Source: an uncultured Actinomycetes bacterium
GTDB taxonomy: Bacteria > Actinomycetota > Actinomycetes > S36-B12 > UBA5976
Direction of reading: 5' to 3'
Assembly (NCBI GenBank): GCA_903892635.1
Contig: CAITJH010000086.1
Coordinates: forward strand, 1 to 36,226
DNA: 36,226 bases
The notes below the pieces were generated by a model. The model was given only the letters and a program-made list of their open reading frames with translations. It was not told the origin of the DNA and did no database searches. This document shows, piece after piece, positions 1-9,594 of this stretch. Both the position numbers and the translations under genes were made by a program. How positions within the stretch are numbered: position 1 is the first letter of the stretch; every line of letters starts with the position of its first letter.

Positions 1-79
1 CAGCCTTCTTGGCTGGAGCCTTCTTCTTAGCTGGGGCCTTCTTGACGGCCTTCTTAGCTGTGGTCTTCTTGGCAGCCAC
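1..79 (-). CDS. Lysine/alanine-rich histone H1-like (AKKA-repeat) protein, N-terminal part only (runs off window start)
   Basis: Minus strand reads GGAGGAACT-GTG GCT GCC AAG AAG ACC ACA GCT AAG AAG GCC GTC AAG AAG... = M A A K K T T A K K A V K K A P A K K K A P A K K A; Shine-Dalgarno GGAGG just upstream. Confidence 0.7.
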   Translation of the reverse strand, partial: MAAKKTTAKKAVKKAPAKKKAPAKKA

Positions 80-482
80 AGTTCCTCCTCGAGGGTAGTA
101 CTTTCGGACTTCCCGAAAGTTCTTAAGTAATAGCGTGGCAGAACTTTTGATGCTTATTGGTTAAATTTCAAACATTTCTTTGCGCGTGTCGCGATTCACA
201 TCTGTCACAAAATTGTGTATGTGAGGAAAAGTTTCGACGGCAAAAATAAATAAATTGCGAAAAATCCTTGTAATTACTGATGAATTATGAGTTTTCATCA
301 TCAAATATTTCGTGATGAATCAACAAAATCGTGCGATTGTGAAAGATAAGAAATAGAAAAAAATTTTAAAAAAATTTTCGATTTTTAGATTTTTTCTTCA
401 TAAAAATAATTATTTTGAAAACCGCGTCCCAATTTCTTGCAAAAAGTATTTCGATGAGGCGCAGAAAATATTTAAACGTGAA

Positions 483-1307
483 TTATTCGTAGGAGTGATC
501 GAGATCTGGATAAGTCGAATTAATTACTTCGGTAGCCCATGCAGCACTTGCTTGCGAAATTTCTGAGCGTAAATTTGCAAATTGTTTAACGAACTTGGCT
601 GGTTTTCCAGGCGTCAAACCAAGCAAGTCTTGCCACACGATGATTTGTGCATCGCAGTGTGGTCCAGCACCGATACCAATGGTTGGAATCGGAATGCTCT
701 GCGTAATTTCCTTCGCAAGTTCGTAAGGTATGACTTCGAGAACAAGCGCAAAAACGCCAGCACTAACGAGGGCATGTGCATCAGTCAAAATTGCCTGTGC
801 TTGTTCACCGCGGCCCTGCACTCGGTAACCTCCCATGGAAAATACGTGTTGAGGGCGTAACCCAATGTGTCCGATGACTGGGATTCCTGCAGATACGAGA
901 GCGTGCACATGCGGCGCAACTTCACTGCCACCTTCAATTTTGACGGCGTGCACACCGGCTTCTTTCATGAATCGGGTCGCAGTGGCAACTGCCATGTCTG
1001 CTGTAATGCAAGTTCCGAACGGAAGATCTGCAACGACCATTGCTCTGGAGCTTCCACGAACAACTGCTGCAGCCAATGGAATTAGGTCGTCGGTTGTTAC
1101 AGGGATCGTACTGTCGTATCCAAAGACAACCATGGCTGCAGAGTCGCCAACTAAGAGGACTGGGTAACCGGCCTCATCAAAGATTCCGGCAGTCAACGCG
1201 TCGTAACTAGTGATCATTGGCCATTTCTCGCCAACTGATTTTGCCGAGATCAAATCATGCGTAGTGATTCGACGTTGATGCGCGCCACCATACAAAGGCA
1301 TTGACAT
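483..1307 (-). CDS. panB: 3-methyl-2-oxobutanoate hydroxymethyltransferase
   Basis: Translation ...TTHDLISAKSVGEKWPMITSYDALTAGIFDEAGYPVLLVGDSAAMVVFGYDST... is PanB-like; start moved to ATG 1307 (MSMPLYGG) because GGAG precedes it; the ORF track start is 1352. Confidence 0.93.
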   Translation of the reverse strand: MSMPLYGGAHQRRITTHDLISAKSVGEKWPMITSYDALTAGIFDEAGYPVLLVGDSAAMVVFGYDSTIPVTTDDLIPLAAAVVRGSSRAMVVADLPFGTCITADMAVATATRFMKEAGVHAVKIEGGSEVAPHVHALVSAGIPVIGHIGLRPQHVFSMGGYRVQGRGEQAQAILTDAHALVSAGVFALVLEVIPYELAKEITQSIPIPTIGIGAGPHCDAQIIVWQDLLGLTPGKPAKFVKQFANLRSEISQASAAWATEVINSTYPDLDHSYE

Positions 1308-1368
1308 GTGAACTCCGATTCTCGAGGCTACGCAACGGTAGTCCCCGGACATTTACAGCATAGGGGAG

Positions 1369-3087
1369 TTAGCGCGATTCTTTCCATTTGTTTGTCATAG
1401 GAAGTCGGCGATCTCGACCAAATGCTCTACGAGAAACCTTTGTGCCTGGCGGATATTGGCGCCGCTTGTACTCAGCGCCATCTGTTAGACCAAGCGTGCG
1501 AGTGACCATTTCTGCATCAAAACCTGCCGCGATGATCTCTGTCGCACTTTTATCGAGTTCGACATAGAGATACAGAACTGCATCAAGCTCGTCGTAATCA
1601 GGTAGTGAGTCACTATCGAGTTGTCCAGGGCGCAATTCTGCACTCGGTGGCTTCGTAATGCTGCTCTCGGGAATCGGAGGAACTTCGCCACGTTCCAGTG
1701 CAATTCGATTTCGCCAGCGCGATAGTTCCCAGACGTCAACTTTGGGTACATCTTTAATGGGCGCAAAACCACCGACAGCATCACCATAGATTGTTGAGTA
1801 GCCTACGGACAGTTCGCTCTTATTTCCTGTGGCGAGCACCAAATGATTTTCTTGATTTGAAATGCCCATCAACGTAGTTCCACGAACTCGAGCCTGCAGG
1901 TTTTCCTCGGCAAGTCCTGTGAGTCCCAATGAGTTCAAGTAAGCATCAATCATTGGGGCAATCTCGACAGTACGAATATTGATGCCGAGTCGTTTGGCAG
2001 TATCTGTGGCATCGCTCTTGGAGTGCGCGGATGAATACTCGGAAGGCATTGAAACGCCAAACACGCGATCGGCACCAAGAGCGTCGCAGGCTAGTGCAGC
2101 GACAAATGCGGAATCGATTCCGCCGGAAAGGCCCAGGAGCACAGATCTGAATCCGTTTTTATTCACGTAGTCGCGCAAGCCCAAAACCAATGCGCCATAC
2201 ACTTCGGCCTGCCAATCAAGTCGATCAGTGACGATTCCAGAAATTTCGACAGTTTCTTGAGTCAACGTCGAATCCAGGACGACATCCGCATGGCCGGTAG
2301 CCATTGGAAGTTCGACGTCGAATACAGCGATGGTGGATTCGAATTGCACCGTTCGTGCGAGGATCTCACCGTTTGGAGTAACCACTATGGAATCACCGTC
2401 AAAGACAAGCTCGTCTTGACCGCCAACCATGTTCACATAGGCAAGCACTGAATTTGTCTCTCGGGCACGCCTTTGTACTAATTCCAACCGCACATCATCT
2501 TTATCGCGTTCAAACGGTGAACCATTAAGGACGGCGAGTAAACCGCATTCGAGATCACGGACTCGAGCAACAGATCCACCTTCTTGCCACAAGTCCTCGC
2601 AAATAGCGATCGCAATGTCTACGTTAAATGCACGAACCACTAATGATTCAGTTCCGGGAACGAAGTATCTGTATTCATCGAAGACACCATAATTTGGCAA
2701 ATGATGCTTGTCGTAATGTGCAACGACCGCGCCGCGGTGAATGACGGCTGCACTGTTCTTAGATTTACCGTCGGGTGTGCCTAAGTCAGAGAGATTAGTG
2801 CCGCCAGCCGTACGCAGGTAGCCAACGAGAACTACGCACTCGCCAAATCCAGCGTCATCGATCTGTCGAGCTAAATCTGCAACTGCCTTCTCACTTGCAG
2901 CCTGAAACGAATTGCGTAGCGCTAAATCCTCTATGGGATAGCCTGTGATAATCATTTCGGGTAGAACAATGAGTTGTGCACCTTGTCCTGCAGCTTCTGA
3001 GACGGCATCGAGACATAGGGCTGTGTTTCCAGAAATATCCCCAACTACTGGGTTGATCTGGGCTAAACCAAGGCGAATAACAGGCAC
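1369..3087 (-). CDS. nadE: Glutamine-dependent NAD+ synthetase (nitrilase/amidase domain + synthetase domain)
   Basis: N-terminal nitrilase domain (LGLAQINPVVGDISGN, CEDLW) and C-terminal LLGLSGGIDSAFVAALACDALG ATP-pyrophosphatase motif; GTG start. Confidence 0.95.
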   Translation of the reverse strand: MPVIRLGLAQINPVVGDISGNTALCLDAVSEAAGQGAQLIVLPEMIITGYPIEDLALRNSFQAASEKAVADLARQIDDAGFGECVVLVGYLRTAGGTNLSDLGTPDGKSKNSAAVIHRGAVVAHYDKHHLPNYGVFDEYRYFVPGTESLVVRAFNVDIAIAICEDLWQEGGSVARVRDLECGLLAVLNGSPFERDKDDVRLELVQRRARETNSVLAYVNMVGGQDELVFDGDSIVVTPNGEILARTVQFESTIAVFDVELPMATGHADVVLDSTLTQETVEISGIVTDRLDWQAEVYGALVLGLRDYVNKNGFRSVLLGLSGGIDSAFVAALACDALGADRVFGVSMPSEYSSAHSKSDATDTAKRLGINIRTVEIAPMIDAYLNSLGLTGLAEENLQARVRGTTLMGISNQENHLVLATGNKSELSVGYSTIYGDAVGGFAPIKDVPKVDVWELSRWRNRIALERGEVPPIPESSITKPPSAELRPGQLDSDSLPDYDELDAVLYLYVELDKSATEIIAAGFDAEMVTRTLGLTDGAEYKRRQYPPGTKVSRRAFGRDRRLPMTNKWKESR

Positions 3088-3143
3088 ATAGCCAGCGTAA
3101 TGCGTGTAACACAGCCGTAACGAACGCAGGGCAATATGAATTC

Positions 3144-4481
3144 GTGGATAAGCAAACAGAATTCGTATTACGCACCATGGAAGAGCGCGACATTCGTTTC
3201 GTGCGCCTCTGGTTCACTGACGTGCTCGGCACGCTTAAATCAGTTGCTATTGCTCCAGCCGAGCTTGAAGGTGCCTTTGCCGAGGGTATTGGTTTTGACG
3301 GATCAGCGATCGAAGGGTTCGCCCGAGTATATGAATCCGACATGTTAGCCAAGCCAGATCCTGAAACGTTCGCGGTGTTGCCATGGCGCGGAGAAGAGCA
3401 AGGCGTTGCCCGCATGTTCTGCGACATCATGTTGCCAGATGGATCTGCTTCGTTTGCTGATCCTCGAAATGTGCTAACTCGGCAACTCGCAAAAGCAGCA
3501 GATCTTGGATTTACTTTTTATACACATCCAGAAATTGAATTCTTCTTGTTTAAAGATCAACCAGAACGTGGCAAGCGTCCCGTACCAGTGGATGAAGTTG
3601 GATACTTTGATCACTCACCACTTGGAATTGGTTATGACTTCCGTCGAACGGCGATCACGATGTTGGAGTCGATGGGGATTTCTGTTGAGTTCAGTCATCA
3701 TGAGGGAGCACCCGGTCAACAAGAGATCGATTTACGTTATGCCGATGCTCTGACTACGGCAGACAACATCATGACATTTCGGGCTGTGATGAAGGAGGTT
3801 GCCTTGTCTCAAGGTGTCTACGCATCATTCATGCCCAAGCCGTTTGCTGAATATCCAGGGTCGGGAATGCATACGCACTTGTCACTTTTCGAAGGCGACC
3901 GGAATGCGTTTTACGAACCGAGCTCTGAATATCAATTGAGCAAGACTGGGCGTCAATTTATTGCGGGCTTGCTCAAGCACGCACCTGAGATAACAGCCGT
4001 AACTAACCAATGGGTGAATTCGTACAAGCGTCTAGGCGGTGGCGGCGAGGCTCCTTCGTACGTATGTTGGGGTCATAACAATCGTTCCGCATTAATTCGC
4101 GTTCCGATGTACAAGCCGAACAAGGGCAACTCGACGCGCATTGAATTCCGTTCTGTCGATTCTGCATGCAATCCATATTTGTCATTCGCCTTGATGCTCG
4201 CGGCTGGATTAAAGGGCATTCAGGAGGGATACGAGTTGCCACTTGGCGCTGAAGATGATGTGTGGTCGCTTACTGATGGTGAACGTGCAGCGTTAGGAAT
4301 TGAACGTTTGCCCGAGTCGCTCGGTCAGGCGATCAAGGTGATGGAGAAAAGTGAACTCGTAGCTGAAACGCTTGGCGAGCATGTTTTCGACTTCTTTTTG
4401 CGCAATAAGCGGGCAGAATGGCAGGAGTATCGATCGCAAGTAACTGCGTTCGAACTTGATCGCTATTTGCCGTTGCTCTAG
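3144..4481 (+). CDS. glnA2: Type I glutamine synthetase, GlnA2-like; lacks the adenylylation-site tyrosine motif
   Basis: GS signatures FDGSAIEGFARVYESDM, GSGMHTHLSL, NRSALIRVP, RIEFRSVDSACNPYLSFALMLAAGLKGI; no (K/N)LY(D/E)LPPEE motif; adjacent to glnE as in other actinobacteria. Confidence 0.93.
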   Translation: MDKQTEFVLRTMEERDIRFVRLWFTDVLGTLKSVAIAPAELEGAFAEGIGFDGSAIEGFARVYESDMLAKPDPETFAVLPWRGEEQGVARMFCDIMLPDGSASFADPRNVLTRQLAKAADLGFTFYTHPEIEFFLFKDQPERGKRPVPVDEVGYFDHSPLGIGYDFRRTAITMLESMGISVEFSHHEGAPGQQEIDLRYADALTTADNIMTFRAVMKEVALSQGVYASFMPKPFAEYPGSGMHTHLSLFEGDRNAFYEPSSEYQLSKTGRQFIAGLLKHAPEITAVTNQWVNSYKRLGGGGEAPSYVCWGHNNRSALIRVPMYKPNKGNSTRIEFRSVDSACNPYLSFALMLAAGLKGIQEGYELPLGAEDDVWSLTDGERAALGIERLPESLGQAIKVMEKSELVAETLGEHVFDFFLRNKRAEWQEYRSQVTAFELDRYLPLL

Positions 4482-4505
4482 CAAAGAACAAGGAGTCTTT
4501 TCGTT

Positions 4506-5231
4506 ATGAATCCACGTGTGCTCGTTATCCAGAACGAAGAGTCGGCTCCAGCCAATATGGTCGGTGAGTGGCTTGAAGAGTGCGGTTTAGTTCTCGATGT
4601 GATTCATGCCTACGCCGGCGAGGACATCCCAGCGCACGTACCCAGTGATTATGCAGGAGTACTTGCTTTTGGCGGAGCAATGGGCGCCAACGACGATTCT
4701 GATTTTCGATGGCTGACAGCCGAGCGACAATTACTCGCAGATGCTGCACACAACGACGTGCCAACATTTGGAATTTGCTTGGGTGCACAGGTACTTGCAA
4801 CCGCAATAGGTGGAACGTCAACTCGGGCTGATGTCATTGAGATAGGTGCATATGAATTCGACGTACTTGATGTTGCTCGAAATGATTCGGTATTCGCAAC
4901 ACTTGCTGGATCTACGGTTAAGGCTGCTCAATGGCATCAGGATTGGATTGCAACATTGCCGACACAGGCTGTGGTCTTGGCATCCAACGACAACTGTCCT
5001 GTTCAAGCGTTTCGCTTTGGAAACAATGTCTATGGAGTTCAATTTCATCCTGAGGTAGATGCTGCTTCGTTTAAAGAGTGGTACAACGTGGCCGACGAAG
5101 CTGCGGATCGTTCAGGTATCGACATGGTGGTAGCCGTTGATCAGGTCCGCGAATCCGAATCCGAGATGATCGCTACGTGGCGTCCGGTATTTCATGCGTG
5201 GGCTGAAGTGGTCAAGCAGCGCCAAGAGTAA
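4506..5231 (+). CDS. Class I glutamine amidotransferase (GMP-synthase-like GATase domain, stand-alone)
   Basis: Catalytic Cys motif FGICLGAQVLA, His-Glu motif VQFHPEV; AAGGAG upstream of ATG. Confidence 0.88.
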   Translation: MNPRVLVIQNEESAPANMVGEWLEECGLVLDVIHAYAGEDIPAHVPSDYAGVLAFGGAMGANDDSDFRWLTAERQLLADAAHNDVPTFGICLGAQVLATAIGGTSTRADVIEIGAYEFDVLDVARNDSVFATLAGSTVKAAQWHQDWIATLPTQAVVLASNDNCPVQAFRFGNNVYGVQFHPEVDAASFKEWYNVADEAADRSGIDMVVAVDQVRESESEMIATWRPVFHAWAEVVKQRQE

Positions 5232-5233
5232 CT

Positions 5234-8134
5234 ATGGCAACTTCGCGCGAGCCTTCATTACAGGCACGATTAGCACGACTTGGTTTTTCGCAGACTCAAG
5301 AATGTGCTGAAATCGTGGCACGGTTTCCTGTCATCGATCAGCATTTGGAAATGATTCGTACTGCAGCAGATCCAGATCAGGCAATACGCATGATTGGAGA
5401 CATTGTTGATAGCGGAGCGATCGATCCAACAGGATGGGACGATCAACAGTGGGGCAATGTTGTCGGAGTCTGTGGATCGTCAATAGCTCTTGCACAACAT
5501 CTAGTGCGTCATCCGACACAAGCGCATTATGTGGCGCATGCAAATTCAGTGCCAACTCGTGACGAACTTATCGAGTCACTGAAGAATTCGGTTCGTGGAT
5601 TGGATTGGGAAGAAGCGCTCATTGCTTTGCGAATCGCATACCGAAAAGAAGTGAGTGCGATCGCTGCGTTAGATATTGCAGCTGGATCGCGCAGTGTGAC
5701 AATTCTTCCAGGGATTGCGCATGCGTTGTCCGACCTTGCTGATGCTGTGGTGACAGTCGCACTCGATATTGCGCTAGTACATGTACCAGGCTCAAGTGCG
5801 ATTCGTATGGCCGTCATTGCGATGGGCAAATGTGGCGCTCGCGAACTTAATTACGTCAGCGATGTCGACGTCATTTTCGTCGCTGAACCTGCCAATGAAG
5901 TTGCCACTGAGGTTGCAAAGCGATTGATGAGTGTGTGCTCATCGGTTACTCCTGAGGGACAGATCTGGGAAGTCGATCCAGCGTTGCGCCCTGAAGGTAA
6001 GGCTGGGGCATTGGTACGCACGCTGGAGAGTCATAAGGACTATTACGATCGCTGGGCGCAGGATTGGGAGTACCAAGCTCTTCTCAAAGCGCGCCACATG
6101 GCTGGGGACATTGACCTTGGCACAGCGTTCGTAGATTCCGTTGCACCTCATGTCTGGCAAGCAGCAGGACGGAAAGGGTTCATTGAATCGGTTCAAGCAA
6201 TGCGCGAACGAGTCACAGAACTTATTCCCGCCAAAGAAGCAGAGCGCGAATTAAAACTAGGTCGTGGTGGACTTCGGGATGTTGAGTTTGCGGTTCAGCT
6301 TCTCCAAATGGTTCATGGTCGTAGCGATGACATGGTCCGAAGCCCAAATACTTTGGTTGCTCTCGAGCAATTAGCAACGTGGGGCTATGTCGGGCGTGAA
6401 GACGCGGCAACACTCTCGGATGCTTATCGTTTCTTGCGCACACTTGAACATCGCATTCAACTGTCACGAATGCGACGCACTCACACTGTTCCCACCGACG
6501 AACATGAGTTACGCGTTCTTGGTCGATCAATGGGCTATGTGCTCGAACCTGTTGATGAATTAACAAAAGAGTGGCGAAAACATGCGCGTGAAGTTCGACG
6601 AATTCACGAGAAGCTTTTTTATCGACCGCTCCTTGAAGCTGTAGCAAAATTGGATAGTGCTGATGCTCGATTGACTACTGAAGCAGCGCGGGTTCGACTT
6701 GAGGCACTTGGTTACAAGGATCCCGAAGGAGCGTTGCGTCACCTTGAAGCTATGACTTCTGGAGTAAGTCGGCGTGCGGCAATTCAACGTACTTTATTGC
6801 CTGTGATGCTTCAATGGTTTGCCGAGACTCCTGATCCTGATGCGGGACTTTTAGGGTTTCGACGAGTTTCTGATGCGCTAGGGAATTCACCGTGGTACCT
6901 GCGCTTGTTACGCGACGAATCGATTACAGCCGAACGTCTGGCAGTAGTGCTGGGAAGTAGCCACTATGCCACCGAATTGTTGATGAAATCTCCCGATGCC
7001 GTGAGTCTCTTAGCTGATGAAAATCTGCTTCAACCTCGAAGTCGCGATGAATTGCTGAGTGAGGCGCACGCAATCGCGAGTCGTTATGACGAGCCGGCAG
7101 GTGCTGTTGATGCCCTTCGTGCAATGCGTCGTCGTGAACTATTTCGGATCAGCGTTGCAGAAGTACTGAACCTCTCAGACATCGAGACCGTTGGCAATTC
7201 ATTGACCGATGTGACAGACGCAGTTATTCAAGGCGCTGTCGCTGCCATTTCGAGATCGATTGCTAACCTCCCGCGCTTTGCTGTGATTGCAATGGGTCGT
7301 TACGGTGGCGGCGAACTTGGTTTCGGTAGCGATGCTGATGTGATGTTTTGTTTCGATGACAGTGGTGATGCTCAAGAAGCGGGCCGAGCAGCTCATCAAC
7401 TTGCGAATGAGCTGCGCACATTGTTGATGGCGCCCAGTACTGATCCAGAACTCATTATTGATGCAGACTTGCGGCCTGAGGGTAAGAACGGTCCGATGGT
7501 TCGAAGTTTGGCCTCATTTGCCGCCTATTACGCTCGTTGGTCGGTTGGCTGGGAAACTCAAGCGCTCTTACGAGCTAACTTCGCCGCTGGAGATGAGTCG
7601 TTAGGTGCCGAATTTGTTGCTCTCATCAATCCACTGCGCTACTCACTGAATGGGTTAAGTGACGAAGCGTTGCTGGACATTCGGCGGTTAAAGGCACGGA
7701 TGGAATCCGAACGCTTGCCCCGTGGTGCTGAACCTGCACTTCACACCAAACTCGGTCCTGGAGGACTGTCGGACGTGGAATGGGTTGCACAGATTCTTCA
7801 GATGAATCATGGTCACGAGTGCGTTGATTTGCAGACGACAAGGACTGTTGAGGCATTGCGTGCGGCTCAGAATTTTCAATTGATCAGTCCATCCGATGCA
7901 GGTGCACTTATCGAATCATGGTCGTTAGTAACGCGCGTGCGAAACACCATGATGCTTATTAAGGGGCGTCCCAGTGACGTGCTGCCAAAGGATCCAATTG
8001 AGTTATCTCGACTTGCTCAATCTTTGGGCTATGGGCCGCGAGCCGGGCAACAATTTATCGATGACTATCGCCGAACAACCAGACGAGCACGTGGCGTAGT
8101 TATGCGTTTACTCTTTGGGCAAAGCGCCGAATAG
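5234..8134 (+). CDS. glnE: Bifunctional glutamine synthetase adenylyltransferase/adenylyl-removing enzyme
   Basis: Two nucleotidyltransferase-type domains: AMGKCGARELNYVSDVDVIFV and AMGRYGGGELGFGSDADVMFC; starts 2 nt after the GATase stop. Confidence 0.96.
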   Translation: MATSREPSLQARLARLGFSQTQECAEIVARFPVIDQHLEMIRTAADPDQAIRMIGDIVDSGAIDPTGWDDQQWGNVVGVCGSSIALAQHLVRHPTQAHYVAHANSVPTRDELIESLKNSVRGLDWEEALIALRIAYRKEVSAIAALDIAAGSRSVTILPGIAHALSDLADAVVTVALDIALVHVPGSSAIRMAVIAMGKCGARELNYVSDVDVIFVAEPANEVATEVAKRLMSVCSSVTPEGQIWEVDPALRPEGKAGALVRTLESHKDYYDRWAQDWEYQALLKARHMAGDIDLGTAFVDSVAPHVWQAAGRKGFIESVQAMRERVTELIPAKEAERELKLGRGGLRDVEFAVQLLQMVHGRSDDMVRSPNTLVALEQLATWGYVGREDAATLSDAYRFLRTLEHRIQLSRMRRTHTVPTDEHELRVLGRSMGYVLEPVDELTKEWRKHAREVRRIHEKLFYRPLLEAVAKLDSADARLTTEAARVRLEALGYKDPEGALRHLEAMTSGVSRRAAIQRTLLPVMLQWFAETPDPDAGLLGFRRVSDALGNSPWYLRLLRDESITAERLAVVLGSSHYATELLMKSPDAVSLLADENLLQPRSRDELLSEAHAIASRYDEPAGAVDALRAMRRRELFRISVAEVLNLSDIETVGNSLTDVTDAVIQGAVAAISRSIANLPRFAVIAMGRYGGGELGFGSDADVMFCFDDSGDAQEAGRAAHQLANELRTLLMAPSTDPELIIDADLRPEGKNGPMVRSLASFAAYYARWSVGWETQALLRANFAAGDESLGAEFVALINPLRYSLNGLSDEALLDIRRLKARMESERLPRGAEPALHTKLGPGGLSDVEWVAQILQMNHGHECVDLQTTRTVEALRAAQNFQLISPSDAGALIESWSLVTRVRNTMMLIKGRPSDVLPKDPIELSRLAQSLGYGPRAGQQFIDDYRRTTRRARGVVMRLLFGQSAE

Positions 8135-8137
8135 TCG

Positions 8138-9592
8138 TTATTGAGCAACCACTCGAAACGCTGTCATGTCAGCGCTAGCTCCACCACGCACATGTCCGTA
8201 TGGAGCGGCAATAGTTGCTTGCAAAAAATCGATTGTTTCGCGTGTTATGCGCTCGCCGGGTAACAAATTTGGAATCCCTGGGGGATAGGCAGCCACCGAG
8301 TCTGCGGATACCTGTCCGACTGCTTCGTCTGCGTTGACAACAATGCTTTGGGCAAAGTACGCATCGCGAACAATAGAAACCCTCTCACCTGCGGCCGGAA
8401 GTTCTAGCGCTGGCACATTGACATCTGCACGCAAAGGAAGCGAGTGAAATGCTTCGAGAATTCGATCGACATCTGGAAGTGCCCCAGCACCTACAAGAAG
8501 CACGATTGTCGAATGAGTCGCGATCTCACACAAAATGCCAAACTCACTAAACAGAATTGAGCGAGCCTCATGTCCACTGATGCCGCCACTAATTGTGTTT
8601 AGTGCAATGCGAAGCGGATCAATGTCGATGACGTCATCATGAAGGAGAAGGTCCGCAGCGATGTCATGAAAACGTCCACGAAGTGCAAAGCCCTCTCGAA
8701 GCGCATTCATTCGCTCTAATGTGGCAGTAATCGTGGTCGATCCACAGGTGGCAATTTCCATACGTGCAATATCAAGCGATGAAGTCAGCAAGGCACTTGC
8801 ACTCGTTGACTGCAAGGATTTAAAAGCTCGATCAAGAAGTGGTTCTAGGTCATCCGAAAAAGGGCCGTTTCCGAGATGAAGCATGGCTGATTGCGTCAAA
8901 CTCCCAGCGAGTTTGTGGGTACTGCTGATGACGATATCGGCGCCAAGTCGGATCGCATTCGTGGGAAGTTGCGGATGAAAGCCGAAGTGGGCACCCCATG
9001 CTTCATCAACGATGAGTGGAATGTTGTGTCGGTGAGCAACGTCGGCCAAAGCTGCTACGTCAGCAACAGCACCAAAATAGCTTGGCGTGACGATATAAGC
9101 TGCGACTGGATGTGGGCTCGCAGAAATAGAAGCGTCTAGCGCGGCTGGAGTCACCCCGTTGGCGATACCAAGACTTTTATCGACTGAGGGATAAACAAAG
9201 TGAGCATCAAGTCCAGTCAGTCCAAGTGCATCAATAACACTTGAATGAACGCTTCGTTGCACCACGATCTGTTCGCCACGATTGCGAATCGCCAAAGTCG
9301 CCATCATGTTTCCTTGCGAGGCGCCATTAGTAAGAAACCAAGTTTTGCGTGCTCCCCACGCTTGTGCAGCTAGCTCTAAGGATTCATCAAGTGGAGTGGG
9401 ATATGTGCCGTAATCAATTCCATCAACAAATGGCTGCACATCAAGGTCAAGAATCTTTACGCCAAAGAACTCTGTCAGCCCTGGATGAGCATCGAGCGCA
9501 ACTTGGTGACCTGGCGTGTTGAGATGTTCAATGTCGCGTGCCGCGTAAGCCTTAACGGCATCGGCATATGGTGTCTGATCTTGATTGAGCAT
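8138..9592 (-). CDS. PLP-dependent Orn/Lys/Arg decarboxylase family protein
   Basis: LNTPGHQ, FLTNGASQGNMMATLA, VDEAWGAHFGFHP and the PLP-lysine motif SSTHKLAGSLTQSAMLH. Confidence 0.88.
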   Translation of the reverse strand: MLNQDQTPYADAVKAYAARDIEHLNTPGHQVALDAHPGLTEFFGVKILDLDVQPFVDGIDYGTYPTPLDESLELAAQAWGARKTWFLTNGASQGNMMATLAIRNRGEQIVVQRSVHSSVIDALGLTGLDAHFVYPSVDKSLGIANGVTPAALDASISASPHPVAAYIVTPSYFGAVADVAALADVAHRHNIPLIVDEAWGAHFGFHPQLPTNAIRLGADIVISSTHKLAGSLTQSAMLHLGNGPFSDDLEPLLDRAFKSLQSTSASALLTSSLDIARMEIATCGSTTITATLERMNALREGFALRGRFHDIAADLLLHDDVIDIDPLRIALNTISGGISGHEARSILFSEFGILCEIATHSTIVLLVGAGALPDVDRILEAFHSLPLRADVNVPALELPAAGERVSIVRDAYFAQSIVVNADEAVGQVSADSVAAYPPGIPNLLPGERITRETIDFLQATIAAPYGHVRGGASADMTAFRVVAQ

Positions 9593-9594
9593 GA

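Noticed and set aside
1308-1352. N-terminal extension of PanB (MSGDYRCVASRIGVH)
   Set aside because: TAGCCT and GGAG elements lie inside the extension and the PanB-like sequence begins after it; ATG 1307 is the better start.
3098-3130. GTTAC-N6-GTTAC repeat between nadE and glnA2 as a possible second GlnR box
   Set aside because: Two a-type half-sites at the correct 11-bp period but no GAAAC b-site; too weak to call without a matrix scan.
2891-3430. 179-aa minus-strand ORF
   Set aside because: Overlaps the nadE 5' end, the intergenic gap and the antisense of glnA2; no domain and no sensible composition.
6222-6647. 141-aa minus-strand ORF
   Set aside because: Antisense to glnE, His/Arg-rich shadow ORF.
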